This document shows positions 50,234 to 57,759 of a stretch of DNA of 64,000 nucleotides, piece after piece (the stretch's first letter is position 1; every line of letters starts with the position of its first letter). Where the stretch lies: the NCBI RefSeq assembly GCF_900116415.1, contig NZ_FPAP01000001.1:930001-994000 (forward strand). The letters are read 5' to 3'. The position numbers and the translations under genes were made by a program. The notes below the pieces were generated by a model. The model was not told where the DNA came from. It did no database searches and was given only the letters and a program-made list of their open reading frames with translations. This DNA is from Chryseobacterium formosense (lineage in GTDB: Bacteria; Bacteroidota; Bacteroidia; Flavobacteriales; Weeksellaceae).

Positions 50234-51418
50234 TTAGAATTTCGGTTTTACAGATTGAACTAAACTATCCATTTTTACTTTTTTAGGTTGTACGGCAGTT
50301 CCTGGTTTTATACTTCCAGTTCCTGCAGCAATTACAGTTTCTCCGGTTTTTAACCCCGATTTAATCAAAGCATAATTGTCGATACGGTCGATCACATCAA
50401 CCACAACATTTCTTGCGGTATCTTTATCAACTTTATAAACATAAACAATACCTTGCTGCTCGTACGTTGCACTTTCCGGAACTACCAATACATTATCAAA
50501 ATGTTTAGGGAATCTGATGGTTCCACTGTTTCCATTGCTTAATAATTTCTGAGCATTTGTAAAAACAACTCTGAACTGAATCGTTCCTGTTGTAGGATCT
50601 AAAGAACCTGTAATCGCCTCAATTCTACCCTTTTCAGGATAAATACTTCCATTCGCCAACTGAAGTTCAACCATCGGAAGATTTTTGATTTTTTCAGGTA
50701 CACTTGCTCCGACTGATTTTTCAAGGAAATCAAAATATGCTTTTTCATTCATTGAGAAATAAGCGAAGATTTCTGAAGTATCTGAAATGGTTGTTAAAGC
50801 AGTCTGGTCAGTTGGCCCAACCAAACTTCCTACTTTCAATGGCAATTTTCCGATTACTCCGGAAATCGGAGCACGGATTACCGAATAATCGATATTGGCT
50901 TCAACTCCTTTGTAATTGGCAACAGCCTGACTTTTTGCAGCTCTTGCCTGTTGTAATCCTGCCTGAGCCTGAGCTAAATTTGCCTGAGCCGTTTGAAGCT
51001 GTACATTGCTGATAATGTTTTTCTGAACCAGTGGTTTTAATTTATTGACTTCCACATTAGCCGCATTTACAGCAGCTTGAGCAGCAGCAATATTTGATTC
51101 TGCAGCAGTGATTCCGGCTTTGGAAGCAGCGGCATTTTCAGTGAGAATATTGGTTTCAAGACGAAATAAAGGCTGCCCTTTCGTAACGTACTGCCCTTCA
51201 TCTACCAAAACCTGAGTGATGTACCCCTGAATTTTTGCTCTCACATCATTATTCACTCTACCTTCAATCGTTGCGGGAAACGTATCGTACCCTACAATAT
51301 TTTTATTCTCTACCGAAACTACAGGGAAAGGCTTTGGCCCGTCCTGCTTCGGAGCTTCTTTTTTGCAAGCAGTTAAAGAGAAAGCTGCTACAGAAAATAG
51401 TATAAGCTTGTTTGTCAT
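50234..51418 (-). CDS. RND efflux periplasmic adaptor subunit (AcrA family lipoprotein)
   Basis: This 394-residue membrane-fusion protein has a lipobox ending at Cys18 (FSLTACKKEAP). The biotinyl-lipoyl domain halves flank an alpha-hairpin rich in Ala and Gln (AAQAAVNAANVEVNKLKPLVQKN, AQANLAQAQAGLQQARAAK). YSVIRAPISGVIGKLPLKVGSLVG is the second lipoyl half. It links the permease to the outer-membrane channel. It is the second gene of the operon, 1 base after the regulator gene. Confidence 0.96.
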   Translation of the reverse strand: MTNKLILFSVAAFSLTACKKEAPKQDGPKPFPVVSVENKNIVGYDTFPATIEGRVNNDVRAKIQGYITQVLVDEGQYVTKGQPLFRLETNILTENAAASKAGITAAESNIAAAQAAVNAANVEVNKLKPLVQKNIISNVQLQTAQANLAQAQAGLQQARAAKSQAVANYKGVEANIDYSVIRAPISGVIGKLPLKVGSLVGPTDQTALTTISDTSEIFAYFSMNEKAYFDFLEKSVGASVPEKIKNLPMVELQLANGSIYPEKGRIEAITGSLDPTTGTIQFRVVFTNAQKLLSNGNSGTIRFPKHFDNVLVVPESATYEQQGIVYVYKVDKDTARNVVVDVIDRIDNYALIKSGLKTGETVIAAGTGSIKPGTAVQPKKVKMDSLVQSVKPKF

Positions 51419-51419
51419 T

Positions 51420-51875
51420 TTATAGTTTATTAAGAGATTCCTGAATATTTTTTATGTTTTTATTTAAAAGTGCTTTGTACACCTCAAATCTTTCATCGGC
51501 TTCTTTATGCTCTGTTTTTCTGAAGTTTTTGAGATCATCCAGAAGTTTCAGTTCGTCCTGCATTTTTTGCACAATTTTTTCAAACCTTATTTTTTTATAA
51601 TCATCGTTGGCGAAAAAATAACGTTTTCTTTCATCCATCTTGTTGACATCGACAATTAATTCAGCATTAAGAAGTAAATTAATACTCGTGGAAACCGAGC
51701 TTTTGCTAGCCGAAAAAACTTCGACAAATTCATCAAAAGTAATTCCCACCTTATCAAAATCGAAAATCAGGTAGGAATATATTTTTGAAGCCAGTGGTGG
51801 AAGATTGAGAACAGTACCGTAAAATTTTACAGCATCCTGAAAGATTTTCTCATCTATTTCCAGACTTTTTTTCAT
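51420..51875 (-). CDS. GbsR/MarR-type transcriptional regulator of the efflux operon
   Basis: This 151-residue winged-helix protein matches the GbsR branch of the MarR superfamily. The recognition region is TFDEFVEVFSASKSSVSTSINLLLNAELI and the wing is VNKMDERKRYFFANDDYKKI. A long C-terminal helix serves as a dimer arm. The Met at 51875 gives MKKSLEID and is preferred to the one seven codons upstream. It is the first gene of the RND operon and probably represses it through the palindrome at 51906-51920. Confidence 0.88.
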   Translation of the reverse strand: MKKSLEIDEKIFQDAVKFYGTVLNLPPLASKIYSYLIFDFDKVGITFDEFVEVFSASKSSVSTSINLLLNAELIVDVNKMDERKRYFFANDDYKKIRFEKIVQKMQDELKLLDDLKNFRKTEHKEADERFEVYKALLNKNIKNIQESLNKL

Positions 51876-51893
51876 TATAGAAAAATTTTTGAA

Positions 51894-51901
51894 CAAATTT
51901 A
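51894..51901 (-). promoter_or_regulatory. -7 box of the RND efflux operon
   Basis: TAAATTTG on the minus strand matches TAnnTTTG and lies 18 bases upstream of the regulator ATG. Confidence 0.62.
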
Positions 51902-51905
51902 GAAA

Positions 51906-51920
51906 TTAGTTCGGAACTAA
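51906..51920. promoter_or_regulatory. Palindromic operator in the efflux promoter spacer
   Basis: TTAGTTC-G-GAACTAA is a perfect 15-bp palindrome lying just upstream of the -7 box, between the two promoter elements. Bound repressor would block RNA polymerase directly, which suits autoregulation by the adjacent GbsR/MarR-type protein. On the minus strand a GTTCG half-site is repeated next to it. Confidence 0.55.
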
Positions 51921-51999
51921 ACGAACAAACCCAATAGAGTTTATGAATAAATAGTTTCTTAAAGAATCAATGAAATTTGATTTAACCTTTTGCTTTTTT

Positions 52000-52518
52000 C
52001 TACATCAACACTTTTTCAAATGCTTTTCTTATGCCTCCCGCAAGATAAACTTCACCACAATAGGTGTAACCTTTAGATTCCAAAATTTTCAACATCGCAA
52101 GATTGTCATAGTTGGTATCAACTTTTATGCTTAAAACATTCTGTGACTTTGTAAAATCTTCAATATAATCGAAGAGTTTTTTTGCAAGTCCTTGTCCTGC
52201 AAATTTTTCAGAAACTGCTACTCTATGTACAACCACAAATTCTCCTGTGGTAAGCCATGCCCCTTCAATAGAGCTATAGGCTGGTTCATCATTAAAAATA
52301 AGTGCTACAAAAACAGCTACTTCCCCATCAACTGTAAGAACATGACCAAATCCTTTTTCCACGTCACTTTCAACAGTTTGCAGATTAGGATATCCGTTTT
52401 GCCATTGTTGGCTGCCGTCTTTTCTTCTCCTTTCAATAGATTGCTGTATGATTTCCCAGATGGGATTGATGTCTGAGGTTTCCGCTTTCCTGAAATGGAT
52501 TTCGTTTTTTTGAGTCAT
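52000..52518 (-). CDS. GNAT-family N-acetyltransferase
   Basis: This 172-residue protein has the GNAT fold. The N-terminal strand is IHFRKAETSDINPIWEIIQQSI. The acetyl-CoA-binding motif A is visible as VVHRVAVSEKFAGQGLAKKLFDYIE (the R/Q-x-x-G-x-G/A block), followed by SIKVDTNYDNLAMLKILESKGYTYCGEVYL. The substrate is unknown. It is transcribed alone; the DUF2007 gene upstream is separated from it by a terminator. Confidence 0.9.
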   Translation of the reverse strand: MTQKNEIHFRKAETSDINPIWEIIQQSIERRRKDGSQQWQNGYPNLQTVESDVEKGFGHVLTVDGEVAVFVALIFNDEPAYSSIEGAWLTTGEFVVVHRVAVSEKFAGQGLAKKLFDYIEDFTKSQNVLSIKVDTNYDNLAMLKILESKGYTYCGEVYLAGGIRKAFEKVLM

Positions 52519-52630
52519 AAGAGCTTTGTATTACAAACTTGAAAATTGGGAAATTGCACAATCAGTGCCAAAAAATACCCATTAAAATTTTATTAATAAT
52601 TGATGCTTTAAGATTATTAAACACCAAAAA

Positions 52631-52660
52631 ACCGAAAATTAACTCTCATTAATTTTCGGT
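52631..52660 (-). terminator. Terminator after the DUF2007 gene
   Basis: ACCGAAAATTAA and TTAATTTTCGGT form a 12-bp perfect stem with a 6-base loop; on the minus strand it is followed by TTTTT. Confidence 0.85.
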
Positions 52661-52695
52661 CCGAAGTAGTAAAATTTAAAATTATGAAATTGTTT

Positions 52696-52926
52696 TTATT
52701 GATTTAAATTTTGTTGAAGATAAGCATCTATTACATCAAATGCTTTCTTCTCGTCATGTAAATCTACCATTACTTTCAAAGACGTTGCCGTCGGTGTTGT
52801 TGTAAAAGTAAGATAATTATTTTCTACCGCATTAGTGATCTGTGCATCGTCTAACTTTGATTTGATCAACTGTATTTCTGCAGGTTTATCACTTTCAAAA
52901 ACTGATACTCTCGTGTTTCTTTCCAT
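52696..52926 (-). CDS. DUF2007 putative signal-transducing protein
   Basis: This 76-residue cytoplasmic protein matches the small DUF2007 family. It shows the pattern TRVSVFESDKPAEIQLIKSKLDDAQITNAVENN followed by a beta-strand hairpin and LHDEKKAFDVIDAYLQ. Members resemble small ACT- or PII-like folds and are linked by annotation to signalling, but no activity is known. It is a single-gene unit with its own terminator. Confidence 0.82.
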   Translation of the reverse strand: MERNTRVSVFESDKPAEIQLIKSKLDDAQITNAVENNYLTFTTTPTATSLKVMVDLHDEKKAFDVIDAYLQQNLNQ

Positions 52927-52989
52927 ATAAAATCCATTTTGAGTATCTAAATATAGAAATTTTTTTTCAGAATTCCAAATCCTGATGTT

Positions 52990-54315
52990 TTAAATTTTAT
53001 TAATGTTATTTTCAATTTTATCTAAAGCGATCTGAATTTCTTCTTTTGTAACATTCAAATGTGGTCTGAATCTGATTGACTGATCGCCGCATGCAAGAAT
53101 GATTAAGTTATCGTTGTAAAGCTCACTTCTTAGTTGGTCTCTTTGTTCTCCTGACGGAAGATCTATTGCGCACATCAAACCTTTTCCTCTTGCGTTGGAT
53201 AATTTTTCAGGATATTTCTGAGCTAAATTTTGCAAGCCTTCCAATAGATATTCTCCCACAATATTGGCATTTTCTAGAAGATTTTCTTTTTCGATCACTT
53301 CCATCACCAATTGGAAACGAAGCATATCAATAAAGTTACCGCCAAAAGTAGAATTGATTCTTGAGCTTTCTCTGAAAACATTATTCGGAATCTCATCAAA
53401 CTTTTCTTTATTGGCTAAAACTCCGCAAACCTGAGTTTTTTTACCAAAAGAAATAATATCCGGTACAACACTTAAATGTTCAAAAGCCCACATTTTACCG
53501 GTAATTCCGATTCCTGTCTGTACTTCATCAAAAATTAAAAGAACTTCATGCTCGTCGCAGATATTTCTTAAACCAACAAAAAATTCGTCTCTGAAATGAT
53601 TATCACCACCTTCAGCCTGAATTGGCTCTATGATGATGCAAGCTACCTTATCTGGATTTGAAAGAATAGCTTCTGTAATCTGAAGCAATGCTAAATTTTC
53701 GTTCTTGATTGTTTCTTCTAAATTTTCTTCAGTAATGGGAAAATGTAATTTAGGATTCAAAATTCTAGGCCATTCAAACATCGGGAAATACTGATATTTT
53801 CTTGGATCAGAAGTATTGGTTAAGCTTAAAGTATAACCGCTTCTTCCGTGAAATGCCTGTCTGAAATGGATACAGATTCCGGCTTCTACATCAAGACCTT
53901 TTTCGAAATTTTTTCTTGTTTTCCAGTCAAAACAAGCTTTCATTGCATTTTCAACACCTAAAGAACCGCCTTCAATAAAAAATGCATATTGTAATTCTTT
54001 TGGTAAAACTACCCTTTCAAAAACTTCAAGAAAATGAGCATACTCTTTAGAATAAACATCGGCCAAAGTAGGTTTGTTCACGGCCATTTTACCCAACCAT
54101 TCAGATTTTTCAACCAGATAAGGGTGGTTGTAACCGATGGATGCTGAACCGAACATTGAAAACATATCAAGGAAATTTTTCCCTGAAACGGAATCATGAA
54201 TCCAGGATCCGTGTGAGTTTTCGATATCCATTACAAAATCAAAACCGTCTGCCAGAACATGTTTTCCTACGGTCTCTTTAACTTTGTTTGACTGAATTTC
54301 TAATATATTGCCCAT
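52990..54315 (-). CDS. lat: L-lysine 6-transaminase (lysine epsilon-aminotransferase)
   Basis: This 441-residue class III PLP aminotransferase moves the epsilon-amino group of lysine to 2-oxoglutarate, giving aminoadipate semialdehyde. FIEGGSLGVENAMKACFDWK binds the cofactor phosphate. LIFDEVQTGIGITGKMWAFEH holds Asp263 and Glu264, and SFGKKTQVCG has the Schiff-base Lys (292 or 293). HFRQAFHGRSGYTLSLTNT and INSTFGGNF are typical of Lat. The longer frame from 54402 is rejected because it runs through a 12-bp inverted repeat. The aldehyde dehydrogenase gene directly upstream catalyses the next step. Confidence 0.93.
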   Translation of the reverse strand: MGNILEIQSNKVKETVGKHVLADGFDFVMDIENSHGSWIHDSVSGKNFLDMFSMFGSASIGYNHPYLVEKSEWLGKMAVNKPTLADVYSKEYAHFLEVFERVVLPKELQYAFFIEGGSLGVENAMKACFDWKTRKNFEKGLDVEAGICIHFRQAFHGRSGYTLSLTNTSDPRKYQYFPMFEWPRILNPKLHFPITEENLEETIKNENLALLQITEAILSNPDKVACIIIEPIQAEGGDNHFRDEFFVGLRNICDEHEVLLIFDEVQTGIGITGKMWAFEHLSVVPDIISFGKKTQVCGVLANKEKFDEIPNNVFRESSRINSTFGGNFIDMLRFQLVMEVIEKENLLENANIVGEYLLEGLQNLAQKYPEKLSNARGKGLMCAIDLPSGEQRDQLRSELYNDNLIILACGDQSIRFRPHLNVTKEEIQIALDKIENNINKI

Positions 54316-54374
54316 ATTAATTTTAGAATTTTTAGTTTGTGTTGAGTTATTTTTGATGCGGAATTTTTCATAAA

Positions 54375-54405
54375 ACTTTGTCAAAGATTTAAACTTTGAC
54401 AAAGT
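54375..54405. repeat. 12-bp inverted repeat between the dehydrogenase and lat genes
   Basis: ACTTTGTCAAAG (54375-54386) and CTTTGACAAAGT (54394-54405) are perfect complements separated by 7 bases. The repeat lies just after the dehydrogenase stop codon and before lat. It may be an interspersed palindrome or an intra-operon hairpin that tunes lat expression. There is no long T-run on the minus strand, so it is a weak terminator candidate. Confidence 0.65.
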
Positions 54406-54413
54406 GCGATGAT

Positions 54414-55964
54414 TTATAAATCAAATTTAATTCCCTGAGCCAATGGAAGACTCGCCGTGTAATTGATGGTATTGGTTTGTCTTCTCATGTAGTATTTCCA
54501 GACATCAGAACCGGATTCTCTACCGCCTCCCGTTTCTTTTTCACCACCAAAAGCACCACCAATTTCAGCACCTGAAGTTCCGATATTAACGTTTGCAATA
54601 CCGCAATCTGAACCTGCATGAGAAAGGAATAATTCTGCTTCTCTCAGATTCTGAGTCATAATTGCTGAAGATAAACCTTGCGGAACATCATTCTGAATTG
54701 CAATGGCTTCTTCTAAAGTTTTGTATTTAATTAAATATAAAATAGGTGCAAAAGTTTCGTGCTGTACGATTTCGTAAGAGTTTTCAACTTCAGCGATACA
54801 TGGTTTTACGTAGCAACCGGATTCGTAATCTTTCCCTTCTAAAACGCCGCCTTCAACGATAAATTTACCACCTTCTTTTTTACATTTTTCAATCGCCAGT
54901 TCGTATTGATTTACAGCATCAACATCGATAAGCGGTCCAACATGCATATTTTCATCTAACGGATTTCCGATTTTTAATTGTCCGTAGGCTTTTGCCAAAC
55001 GGTTTTTGACTTCATCATAAACAGATTCATGAATAATCAGTCTTCTTGTGGAAGTACATCTTTGCCCTGCAGTTCCTACAGCTCCGAAAACAGCTCCGAT
55101 AATAGACATATCCAGATCTGCATCTTTGGAAATGATGATGGCATTATTTCCACCCAATTCTAAGATTGATTTACCGAATCTTTCAGCCACTTTAGAAGAA
55201 ACCATTCTTCCTACTCTTGTAGAACCTGTGAATGAAACCAAGGAAATACGTTTGTCATCTACTAATTTTTGCCCAATCGTGTGATCTGCAACCATTACAC
55301 TTGAAATTCCTTCTGGAAGATTGTTTTCCTTTAAAACTTCATTCATAATATTTTGGCAGGCAATCGCGCAAAGTGGTGTTTTTTCAGACGGTTTCCAGAT
55401 CGTTACGTTTCCACAAATCCATGCTAAAGCGGTGTTCCAAGCCCAAACTGCTACCGGAAAGTTGAACGCGGTAATGATGCTCACAATTCCAAGCGGATGA
55501 TATTGCTCGTACATTCTGTGTCCCGGTCTTTCGGAATGCATGGTGTATCCGTGAAGCTGTCGTGATAAACCAACAGCAAAATCACAGATGTCGATCATTT
55601 CCTGAACTTCACCCAAACCTTCCTGTAAAGATTTACCCATTTCGTAAGAAACGAGTTTACCTAAGTCGTCTTTATATTCTCTTAATTTTTGTCCTAACTG
55701 ACGTACAATTTCACCTCTTTTTGGCGCAGGCATTGTTCTGAATTCTAAAAATGCCTGCTGAGCAGATTCTATTACTTTGTCGTAATCTTTCTCGTTTGAT
55801 AATTTTACTTTCCCTATTAATCTTCCGTCTGCCGGAGAATAGCTTTCTATAGATTTTCCTGATGCAAAAAATTTCCCTCCTGTAGAAGTTCCTTTATTTT
55901 CATCTTTGATTCCTAAATTTTTTAATGATTTTTCAATTCCGAAATCTTTGATTTTTTTTGACAT
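54414..55964 (-). CDS. Aldehyde dehydrogenase, ALDH7-like (L-aminoadipate-semialdehyde dehydrogenase)
   Basis: This 516-residue NAD(P)-dependent enzyme has the ALDH active site: Glu269 in LELGGNNAIII and Cys303 in GTAGQRCTSTRRLI. Asn168 lies in AFNFPVAVWAWN and the cofactor-binding Gly in FTGSTRVG. The NFPVAVWAWN and GQRCTSTRR variants are those of ALDH7/antiquitin, which oxidises aminoadipate semialdehyde to 2-aminoadipate. Its placement immediately upstream of lat strongly supports a lysine-degradation role. The pair resembles the lat-pcd arrangement known in flavobacteria. Confidence 0.92.
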   Translation of the reverse strand: MSKKIKDFGIEKSLKNLGIKDENKGTSTGGKFFASGKSIESYSPADGRLIGKVKLSNEKDYDKVIESAQQAFLEFRTMPAPKRGEIVRQLGQKLREYKDDLGKLVSYEMGKSLQEGLGEVQEMIDICDFAVGLSRQLHGYTMHSERPGHRMYEQYHPLGIVSIITAFNFPVAVWAWNTALAWICGNVTIWKPSEKTPLCAIACQNIMNEVLKENNLPEGISSVMVADHTIGQKLVDDKRISLVSFTGSTRVGRMVSSKVAERFGKSILELGGNNAIIISKDADLDMSIIGAVFGAVGTAGQRCTSTRRLIIHESVYDEVKNRLAKAYGQLKIGNPLDENMHVGPLIDVDAVNQYELAIEKCKKEGGKFIVEGGVLEGKDYESGCYVKPCIAEVENSYEIVQHETFAPILYLIKYKTLEEAIAIQNDVPQGLSSAIMTQNLREAELFLSHAGSDCGIANVNIGTSGAEIGGAFGGEKETGGGRESGSDVWKYYMRRQTNTINYTASLPLAQGIKFDL

Positions 55965-56068
55965 AAAAATGTAACTTTTCGTTTTGCCTAAGATAGAAAA
56001 TATTATGAAACTGGGAAATTTTAATTTTTTTTAACCTATTTATTATTTGGAATCATTATAAACATGCT

Positions 56069-56076
56069 TATCTTTG
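56069..56076 (+). promoter_or_regulatory. -7 box for the small membrane protein gene
   Basis: TATCTTTG matches TAnnTTTG and lies 25 bases upstream of the ATG at 56102. Confidence 0.6.
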
Positions 56077-56101
56077 TAGAGCAACATATATTAATTCGGA
56101 G

Positions 56102-56296
56102 ATGGAAAATAAGGAAGTTATCAACGATCAGAATACAGAAAAAAGCACAAGATGGAAAAAGATGCTGAAGAAATTCGGGATCTGGGGAATTGTGTTTTTT
56201 ACGGTAAAAGGTATCATTACTTCTACCCTAATTTATTTTTTAGGTAAAAATTTCTGGACTGTAATCAGCGGTTATTTTACAGGAGCTGCTGAATAA
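56102..56296 (+). CDS. Small single-span membrane protein (64 aa)
   Basis: This 64-residue protein has a charged N-terminus (MENKEVINDQNTEKSTRWKKMLKKF) and one hydrophobic helix (IWGIVFFTVKGIITSTLIYFLG), then a short amphipathic tail. It has a good promoter box and a terminator that begins at its stop codon, so it is expressed alone. It is widespread-looking but not a family I can name. Confidence 0.7.
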   Translation: MENKEVINDQNTEKSTRWKKMLKKFGIWGIVFFTVKGIITSTLIYFLGKNFWTVISGYFTGAAE

Positions 56297-56326
56297 AAAA
56301 AGCAAAGAAATTATTCTCTGCTTTTT
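56297..56326. terminator. Terminator between the small membrane protein and RHH genes
   Basis: AAAAAGCA and TGCTTTTT pair, with an inner AGA/TCT extension across a mismatch. A/T tracts on both sides allow use in both directions. Confidence 0.7.
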
Positions 56327-56346
56327 ATTTTTGTATAAACTAAATC

Positions 56347-56535
56347 TTATTCTTTTTTCTTTCTCCCCGAATTGATTAGGCTCTGATTAAGAAGATATTC
56401 TATCTGTCCGTTCACGCTTCTGAACTCATCATTTGCCCATTTTTCGAGAAGTTTATAGGTAGTCTCATCTATCCTTATCACGAAAGATTTTTTGCTTTTG
56501 TTTTCGGGAGAGTTCTGAGCTTTCTCTGATTTCAT
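56347..56535 (-). CDS. Ribbon-helix-helix (Arc-like) DNA-binding protein
   Basis: This 62-residue protein has an Arc/MetJ-type fold: KSFVIRIDETTYKLLEKWANDEFRSVNGQIEYLLNQSL. The beta-strand FVIRID contacts DNA and the two helices form the dimer. The N- and C-terminal ends are basic. It follows an SPFH-protein gene on the same strand, separated by a 188-base spacer. No partner toxin gene is seen, so a regulator role is more likely than an antitoxin role. Confidence 0.8.
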   Translation of the reverse strand: MKSEKAQNSPENKSKKSFVIRIDETTYKLLEKWANDEFRSVNGQIEYLLNQSLINSGRKKKE

Positions 56536-56723
56536 TTTCTTGTTTTTCTAATTGCTAGCTTTTTTGTTTTAACGCAAAGTACGCAAAGATTTTTTTATAA
56601 TCTGTCTGCTTTTTAAGTTCGCGAAGGCGTTTCACTCAGCAAAGAACGCTGTAATTTCAATAAAATTAATTTTTATAAATACAGTAAATTCTTTTTTTCT
56701 CAATCTTAGCCTTAATCTCAACC

Positions 56724-57602
56724 TTAATTATACAAAGTTCCTGCATTTAAAATAGGTTGTGCCGCTTTTTCACCGCAAAGAACAACCATTAAATTGCTTA
56801 CCATTGCTGCTTTTCTTTCGTCATCCAATTCAACAATATTTTCTTCTGAAAGTTTCTTTAAAGCTAAATCTACCATTCCCACTGCACCTTCCACGATTTT
56901 TGTTCTTGCCGCTACAATAGCTGTTGCCTGCTGTCTCTGAAGCATCGCTCCGGCAATTTCTGAAGCATAGGCTAAGTGCGAAATTCTCGCTTCCTGAATG
57001 ATAATTCCCGCTTTTGATAATCTGTCAGTTAATTCCTGTTCCAAAATAGAATTGATTTTATCACCGCCTTCTCTCAATGTAATCGGAGCATGGTCGTCTT
57101 CTAAATTATCGTAAGGAAAACTCATTGCCAAATGACGAACTGCCGCTTCACTTTGCATTTTTACAAAATCTGAATATCTTTCAACATCAAAAGCTGCTTT
57201 GTAAGTATCACCAACTTTCCAAACCATTACAACAGCAATTTCGATTGGATTACCCATTTTGTCATTCACTTTCAAAGTCTGTCCCTGCAAGTTTTCAGAA
57301 CGTAAAGACATTTTTTGAGATGAATAGAGAGGATTAATAAAAAACAGTCCGTTGTCTTTTACTGTTCCTACATATCTTCCGAAAAAGTTGAGTACTCTTG
57401 AATGGTTTGGCTGAATAATCATTAAACCTTTCAATAAAAAACACATTAGAAAGAATGCAACAATTGAGATGATAATATAAGTTACGTCAACATTTTCTCC
57501 ATCATTAATCCCTGTTACAAAAAGATACGCTGAAACTCCTAGTAAGATTAATGAGAGAATTAATGCCAAATAACCTGACATTGGTTTTAAAACTTTTTCC
57601 AT
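56724..57602 (-). CDS. SPFH/Band 7 domain membrane protein (stomatin-like)
   Basis: This 292-residue protein has two adjacent N-terminal hydrophobic spans (LALILSLILLGVSAYLFVTGI and YIIISIVAFFLMCFLLKG) followed by an SPFH domain. Blocks include IQPNHSRVLNFFGRYVGTVKDNGLFFINPLYSSQK in part, EIAVVMVWKVGDTYKAAFDVERYSDFVKMQSEAAVRHLA in part, and RLSKAGIIIQEARISHLAYASEIAGAMLQRQQA. Such proteins scaffold membrane microdomains and assist proteases. The downstream ribbon-helix-helix gene is a recurrent neighbour. Confidence 0.93.
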   Translation of the reverse strand: MEKVLKPMSGYLALILSLILLGVSAYLFVTGINDGENVDVTYIIISIVAFFLMCFLLKGLMIIQPNHSRVLNFFGRYVGTVKDNGLFFINPLYSSQKMSLRSENLQGQTLKVNDKMGNPIEIAVVMVWKVGDTYKAAFDVERYSDFVKMQSEAAVRHLAMSFPYDNLEDDHAPITLREGGDKINSILEQELTDRLSKAGIIIQEARISHLAYASEIAGAMLQRQQATAIVAARTKIVEGAVGMVDLALKKLSEENIVELDDERKAAMVSNLMVVLCGEKAAQPILNAGTLYN

Positions 57603-57710
57603 GATTGTAATTTTTAAAGTGATATTATTTTGATATCATAAAGATATAGATAAGTTTTGAATGATGAATGATTTTTTTTTAAAATTATTTAATATTCTTA
57701 AGCACAAAAA

Positions 57711-57735
57711 AATCCCGAAAATTACTTTCGGGATT
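57711..57735 (-). terminator. Terminator after the cytochrome c biogenesis gene
   Basis: AATCCCGAAA and TTTCGGGATT form a 10-bp stem with a 5-base loop; on the minus strand it is followed by TTTTT. Confidence 0.88.
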
Positions 57736-57759
57736 CTGTATTTATTTTCAGTTAAAAAT

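Noticed and set aside
56347-56535. Ribbon-helix-helix protein as an antitoxin
   Set aside because: No toxin-sized gene lies beside it; the neighbour is an SPFH membrane protein.
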